Of a DNA stretch of 10,381 nt, positions 7,034 to 10,381 are shown piece after piece. This stretch comes from Oscillospiraceae bacterium (GTDB taxonomy: Bacteria; Bacillota; Clostridia; Oscillospirales; Ruminococcaceae): contig JAQXFT010000146.1 of assembly GCA_029005335.1 (NCBI GenBank), positions 1-10,381 on the forward strand. Reading direction: 5' to 3'. The number at the start of each line of letters is the position of its first letter. Position 1 is the first letter of the stretch. The position numbers were made by a program, and so were the translations under genes. Below the pieces are notes generated by a model. The model did no database searches. It worked only from the letters and a program-made list of their open reading frames with translations, and was not told where the DNA came from.

Positions 7034-7930
7034 TTGAAAAAATTTTTGGGAATCTTTTTGATTATGTGCATTATTGCAGGGTGTTCCGAAACACAATCCG
7101 ATAGCAGTTATATGATTTATACGGATATTACAGAACCGCAGACAACAGCAGAAATAATTACAGAGGTTGTTATCACAAAGCCCTCAGAGGAAAAGCTTTT
7201 GTCTTCGTCCGGAAAGAATTATATATATGATAATGCAAAGATTCTTTTGCAGGAGGAGCTGACAGAATGCAATAATTATGTAAGCTGGATAAATTCAAAG
7301 CTTATGCTTAATACGGCAGTCGTAACAACGAATAATCTTGAAAAGCTTTCTCCCGAACAGTATGCCGAAAAGTGTTATGATGATATATTTCAGGGAATGG
7401 GAAGCGGTATTATACTGCTGATAAATAATGATACAAACAGGGATTATATTTATAAGCACGGCACTCCTCGTCTTTACATAGAGGAACAGGCTGAAAAGGA
7501 CTCATTTTTCTATGCAACAAAGAGTATAGTTTCCGGTGACTATGAATCCGGAATACTGGAGCTTCTTTCACTTGCGGAGGCTTGCCCGAAACATATTTTC
7601 GACAACGGTCAGATTTTTACTTATGAACAGATAGTCCACATCGAAAGCACTCTTGCAATGCGTTCAGATATAAATGCTTTTATAGTGACAACAAATAATA
7701 TCACTGATAAAAGCAATGCTGAACTGGCAAAGGAGTTTTATGAACGCTATTCTGAGGACGGTCAGAAATGTAAAATGCTTTTTATTGATAAAGAGCTTGA
7801 TGAAATAGTTGTTACAGGCGATTCAGGAGAAAAGGCTTCAGATAAGATGAATCAGCTTATTAAACAAAAGGATTATTACGGAGTGGTAAAGGAGTATTTA
7901 AAAACTATCGGAATAGATACTATACAATAA
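7034..7930 (+). CDS. Lipoprotein with two tandem TPM-like domains
   Basis: A 298-residue predicted lipoprotein starting at TTG. The signal peptide has a KK n-region, a hydrophobic core and the lipobox IAGC, giving lipidated Cys17 and anchoring on the outer face of the membrane. A Ser/Thr/Glu-rich linker (18-60) follows. Residues 63-148 resemble a TPM domain: YIYDNA, a helix, TAVVTTNN (94-101), a helix with SPEQYAEKCYDDIF, then GSGIILLINNDTNRDYIY. Residues 187-290 repeat the plan: HIFDNG, a helix, NAFIVTTNN (214-222), NAELAKEFYERY, then KMLFIDKELDEIVVTG. TPM proteins have been linked to envelope maintenance, photosystem II repair and phosphatase activity, but no substrate can be assigned here. 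No C-terminal membrane helix is visible, unlike many longer TPM proteins. It appears to be a single-gene unit. The duplication is my reading by eye. Confidence 0.75.
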   Translation: MKKFLGIFLIMCIIAGCSETQSDSSYMIYTDITEPQTTAEIITEVVITKPSEEKLLSSSGKNYIYDNAKILLQEELTECNNYVSWINSKLMLNTAVVTTNNLEKLSPEQYAEKCYDDIFQGMGSGIILLINNDTNRDYIYKHGTPRLYIEEQAEKDSFFYATKSIVSGDYESGILELLSLAEACPKHIFDNGQIFTYEQIVHIESTLAMRSDINAFIVTTNNITDKSNAELAKEFYERYSEDGQKCKMLFIDKELDEIVVTGDSGEKASDKMNQLIKQKDYYGVVKEYLKTIGIDTIQ

Positions 7931-7962
7931 TTTTTTATGTATTATGCATAAAAAACGTTTTT
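7931..7962 (+). terminator. Possible weak AT-rich terminator
   Basis: TTTTTTATG (7931-7939) pairs perfectly with CATAAAAAA (7947-7955) around a 7-base loop, followed by CG and five T's. The stem has only one G-C pair, so it would be weak. Its position directly after the lipoprotein stop codon and before the next promoter supports the call. Confidence 0.4.
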
Positions 7963-7999
7963 GAAAATATTCTGGTTTGTAGAAATTTGCGACAGGCTA

Positions 8000-8028
8000 T
8001 TGAATAATTGTATGCGATATGCTATAAT
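8000..8028 (+). promoter_or_regulatory. Strong extended -10 promoter for the HD/GH13 unit
   Basis: TTGAAT (8000-8005) and TATAAT (8023-8028) are separated by 17 bases, with TGC just before the -10 hexamer forming an extended -10 element. The predicted start near 8035 is about 25 bases before the ATG at 8060. This excludes the far-upstream in-frame TTG at 7961 as a start. Confidence 0.8.
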
Positions 8029-8059
8029 TTATATGATAATATTACGGAGGTTTCCTGCT

Positions 8060-8647
8060 ATGACTGCAAAAGATGAGTTTATTAAAATTTATACTGAAAA
8101 TATTAAACGTCCGGGAGCTGATAAGCTTCTTGAATATCTTAAATCAAATTCAAGTGATTTCTTTACAGCTCCGTCAAGCACAAGATTTCACGGTGCATAT
8201 GAGGGAGGTCTCGTTGAACACAGTATCAACGTGTATCACTGCCTTGTCGATTATCTCAGCCGTAACCGTGCAAAGGAGCTTTACCAGATGGACTACAGCC
8301 CCGAATCTGTTGCAATCGTCTCGCTTCTGCACGATTTGTGCAAAATAAATTTTTATGTGGTGGATTACAGAAATGCTAAAAACGATAAAGGAGTGTGGGA
8401 AAAAGTTCCCTATTACCGTATAGAGGATACTATGCCTTATGGTCATGGCGAAAAATCCGTTTATATAATATCAAGCTATATGAAGCTCAGCCGTGAGGAA
8501 TCCTTTGCTATAAGATATCATATGGGATTTTCCGGAATTGAGGATAAAAACTCAATAGGCAGAGCTTTTGAAATGTTTCCGCTTGCCTTTGCCGTAAGCG
8601 TTGCCGATATGGAGGCAACTTATTTCCTTGAGGGAAGTGAAAACTGA
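8060..8647 (+). CDS. HD-domain phosphohydrolase (YhaM C-terminal-like)
   Basis: A 195-residue soluble protein with an HD metal-dependent phosphohydrolase fold. Candidate metal ligands occur in the classic order: His54 in GGLVEHS, His91-Asp92 in LLHDLCK, His129 in YGHGEKS, His154 in RYHMGF and Asp183 in VADMEA. Three additional conserved-looking histidines of this kind are consistent with a two-metal HD site, and the FHGAYEGGLVEH opening recalls the C-terminal HD domain of the exoribonuclease YhaM. The OB-fold domain of YhaM is absent, so RNA cleavage cannot be assumed; a nucleotide substrate is equally possible. GGAGG at 8046-8050 lies 9 bases before the ATG and a strong promoter sits just upstream. 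The GH13 gene follows after 31 bases with no terminator, so the two are probably co-transcribed. The function is unknown. Confidence 0.85.
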   Translation: MTAKDEFIKIYTENIKRPGADKLLEYLKSNSSDFFTAPSSTRFHGAYEGGLVEHSINVYHCLVDYLSRNRAKELYQMDYSPESVAIVSLLHDLCKINFYVVDYRNAKNDKGVWEKVPYYRIEDTMPYGHGEKSVYIISSYMKLSREESFAIRYHMGFSGIEDKNSIGRAFEMFPLAFAVSVADMEATYFLEGSEN

Positions 8648-8678
8648 TTATATATTTTTACTGGAGGTCTTTTAATTT

Positions 8679-10271
8679 ATGTACTGGTACGATGATGCTA
8701 TTATCTATCACATCTATCCGCTGGGTTTCTGCGGAGCTCCCAAATATAACGATGGCGGAGAGGTTCAATACCGCCTTGACAAGGTTCTGGACTGGATTGA
8801 GCATTTCAAGAAAATGAATGTTAATGCTGTCTATTTCGGACCTGTATTTGAATCCGTTGAGCATGGCTATGATACTACTGACTACAAAACTATTGACAGA
8901 CGACTCGGAGATAATAATTCCTTCAGACATATCTGTGAGGAGCTTCACAAGAACGGAATAAAGGTTATTCTTGACGGCGTTTTCAATCATGTCGGAAGAA
9001 AATTTCCTCAGTTCGTTGACGTTCAGAAAAACGGACAGAATTCCGGATACTGTGGCTGGTTTCAGAATCTGAACTTCGGAGGACAGAGTCCCTGCGGAGA
9101 TAACTTCTGGTATGAGGGCTGGAACGGTCACTATAACCTTGTAAAGCTTAATCTCAAAAATGTAGGTGTATGCGACCACCTTATTGACGCTATAAACTAC
9201 TGGATTGAAGAATTTAAAATCGACGGTATACGTTTTGATGCTGCTGACTGTATTGAATTTGAATTCTTTAAGAGAATCAGAAGCTTCTGTAAGGGTAAAA
9301 AGCCTGATTTCTGGCTCATGGGCGAGATTATCCACGGCGATTATAAAAGATGGGCTAATCCCGAAATGCTTGATAGCGTTACAAACTATGAATGTTATAA
9401 GGGTCTCTGGTCATCTCACAATGACAAAAATTACTTTGAGATAGATTATTCAATAAACAGACAGTCCGGAAACGGTGGTATATATAAGGGAATAAATCTC
9501 TATACTTTCGTTGATAATCATGATGTAAACCGTCTTGCAAGCACTCTTAAAACTCCGGAGCATATTAAAAATGTTTATACACTCCTCTATGCAATGCCGG
9601 GTATTCCCTCTATATATTACGGAAGCGAATTTGGTGTCAGGGGCATAAAGGAAAATAATTCCGATGACGGTCTCAGACCATGCCTCGACCTCAATAGTAT
9701 TCCGGACAGAAATGATGACCTGTACAATCATATTGTAAAGCTCGGAAGAATTTACCGTGCATATCCCGCACTCAGAACAGGCACATATCAGACCGTTATT
9801 GTAAGAAATCAGCAGTTAATCTTCAAAAAGGAACTCAATGGTCAGACTGTATATGTTGCACTCAATCTTGAGGATAAGGAGTTTGACCTCAGTTTCAATA
9901 CAAATCTTCCTGCACTCGTTGACGTTATAAGCGGTACTCCTGTTCAGGTAAACAACGGAAACGCATATATTAAAATGCCGGCATTTTCTTCAATGATTAT
10001 CGTTACTGACGATATCGTAAATAATACAGAGCCTGAAGCTCCTCAGAATGAAGCTGTTCCGGAAGACAAGGATACTGAAATAGTAACAGGCGGAAAATAT
10101 CGTCATTACAAGGGCGGAGAATATGAGATAATCTCACTGGCTCGCCACAGCGAAACCCTTGAGGAACTTGTAATCTATAAGTCACTTGCTACCGGAGATA
10201 TCTGGGCAAGACCCAAGTCAATCTTCATCGGAAAAGCCGGAGATGTAAGACGTTTCGTCCTCATAAAATAA
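8679..10271 (+). CDS. Cytoplasmic GH13 alpha-glucosidase/amylase-family enzyme with C-terminal DUF1653-like domain
   Basis: A 530-residue GH13 glycoside hydrolase expected to act on alpha-glucans or maltodextrins. All four catalytic regions are present: DGVFNH (99-104), GIRFDAAD with nucleophile Asp187, GEI with acid/base Glu216, and FVDNHD with Asp282. A beta-rich C-domain runs to about residue 445. An acidic, proline-containing linker (about 447-468) then leads to a module starting GGKYRHYKGGEYEI (471-484) and continuing ARHSETLEELVIYKSL, WARPKSIF. This strongly resembles DUF1653, a small domain usually found alone. There is no signal peptide or membrane segment, so it likely works inside the cell on imported oligosaccharides. 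GGAGG at 8663-8667 is 11 bases before the ATG. It follows the HD gene in the same apparent operon. The exact GH13 subfamily and whether it hydrolyses or transfers sugars cannot be decided by eye. Confidence 0.9.
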   Translation: MYWYDDAIIYHIYPLGFCGAPKYNDGGEVQYRLDKVLDWIEHFKKMNVNAVYFGPVFESVEHGYDTTDYKTIDRRLGDNNSFRHICEELHKNGIKVILDGVFNHVGRKFPQFVDVQKNGQNSGYCGWFQNLNFGGQSPCGDNFWYEGWNGHYNLVKLNLKNVGVCDHLIDAINYWIEEFKIDGIRFDAADCIEFEFFKRIRSFCKGKKPDFWLMGEIIHGDYKRWANPEMLDSVTNYECYKGLWSSHNDKNYFEIDYSINRQSGNGGIYKGINLYTFVDNHDVNRLASTLKTPEHIKNVYTLLYAMPGIPSIYYGSEFGVRGIKENNSDDGLRPCLDLNSIPDRNDDLYNHIVKLGRIYRAYPALRTGTYQTVIVRNQQLIFKKELNGQTVYVALNLEDKEFDLSFNTNLPALVDVISGTPVQVNNGNAYIKMPAFSSMIIVTDDIVNNTEPEAPQNEAVPEDKDTEIVTGGKYRHYKGGEYEIISLARHSETLEELVIYKSLATGDIWARPKSIFIGKAGDVRRFVLIK

Positions 10272-10358
10272 TTATGAATAATTTCTGATTTGCTGAACAT
10301 AATATATTCACAGGGTAATTTATATCCTGAATGTACGAAAGCGAAAGGTGATTTTATT

Positions 10359-10381
10359 ATGAGCAATCAGAATAATCAGAA
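10359..10381 (+). CDS. Start of an unidentified gene, cut by the window end
   Basis: ATG at 10359 follows AAAGGTG (10344-10350) with 8 bases between, and the frame stays open to the end, encoding MSNQNNQ. This is too short to identify. The 87 bases before it hold no clear terminator for the GH13 gene and no convincing promoter; there is only a small five-pair hairpin at 10311-10329. Read-through from the GH13 gene is therefore possible. Confidence 0.5.

Noticed and set aside
8640..8680. A catabolite-control (cre-type) operator near the GH13 gene
   Set aside because: I looked in this gap and in the promoter region around 7964-8045 and found no acceptable match to the 14-base cre pattern.
8658..9335. 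A 225-codon open frame on the minus strand opposite the GH13 gene
   Set aside because: It lies entirely antisense to conserved GH13 catalytic regions, has no ribosome binding site of the strength used elsewhere here, and shows no recognisable domain. It is a shadow created by the codon pattern of the sense gene.
10290..10321. A possible promoter (TTGCTG with TAATTT) before the last partial gene
   Set aside because: The spacer is 20 bases and the -10 match is poor. The evidence is too weak to list as a feature.
1..10381. Very frequent AAGCTT hexamers (about 28 by hand count)
   Set aside because: Nearly all fall inside genes, commonly as in-frame Lys-Leu codons AAG CTT, with CTT a preferred leucine codon. 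Codon preference explains them without a special DNA signal.

Overview
The window looks like chromosomal DNA from a low-GC, spore-forming Firmicute. Clostridia, probably a gut Ruminococcus-type (Oscillospiraceae) bacterium, is my best guess. The evidence is a clear SpoIVA (an endospore coat protein), AGGAGG-type ribosome binding sites, several sigma-A-type promoters with 17-bp spacers, an OGG1-type glycosylase and a GH13 enzyme. The genus is an inference from gene content and style, not a proven assignment. I see no phage, insertion sequence, CRISPR array, tRNA or rRNA, and no gene-free stretch reaches 300 bases. The longest gap is the 173 bases after spoIVA.

Layout. (1) Bases 1-1246 hold the 3' part of spoIVA, followed by an unusual nested hairpin terminator. 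(2) Bases 1354-2637 hold a good promoter and a UDP-sugar pyrophosphorylase of the UDPGP family, closed by a compact terminator. (3) Bases 2689-6163 hold two ABC half-transporter genes 4 bases apart. Their complementary active-site defects identify a heterodimeric type IV exporter of the BmrCD/LmrCD/TM287-288 kind. (4) On the minus strand, bases 6145-6957 hold an OGG1-like 8-oxoguanine DNA glycosylase gene, convergent with and overlapping the second ABC gene by 19 bases. (5) A 76-base divergent promoter region separates it from a lipoprotein gene (7034-7930) with what look like two tandem TPM-type domains. (6) A strong extended -10 promoter starts an apparent two-gene unit: an HD-domain phosphohydrolase (8060-8647) and a cytoplasmic GH13 glycosidase with a C-terminal DUF1653-like module (8679-10271). 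(7) A further gene begins at 10359 and runs off the window.

Most of this is housekeeping or ordinary accessory content, and I do not see a convincing wholly new multi-gene system. The points most worth a second look are: the terminator placed between the pyrophosphorylase stop codon and the exporter's ribosome binding site, which could act as an attenuator; the GH13-DUF1653 fusion beside an HD hydrolase; and the duplicated TPM lipoprotein. Start codons were chosen by ribosome-binding-site spacing. In several genes an upstream in-frame GTG or TTG lies on or next to the Shine-Dalgarno sequence and was set aside.
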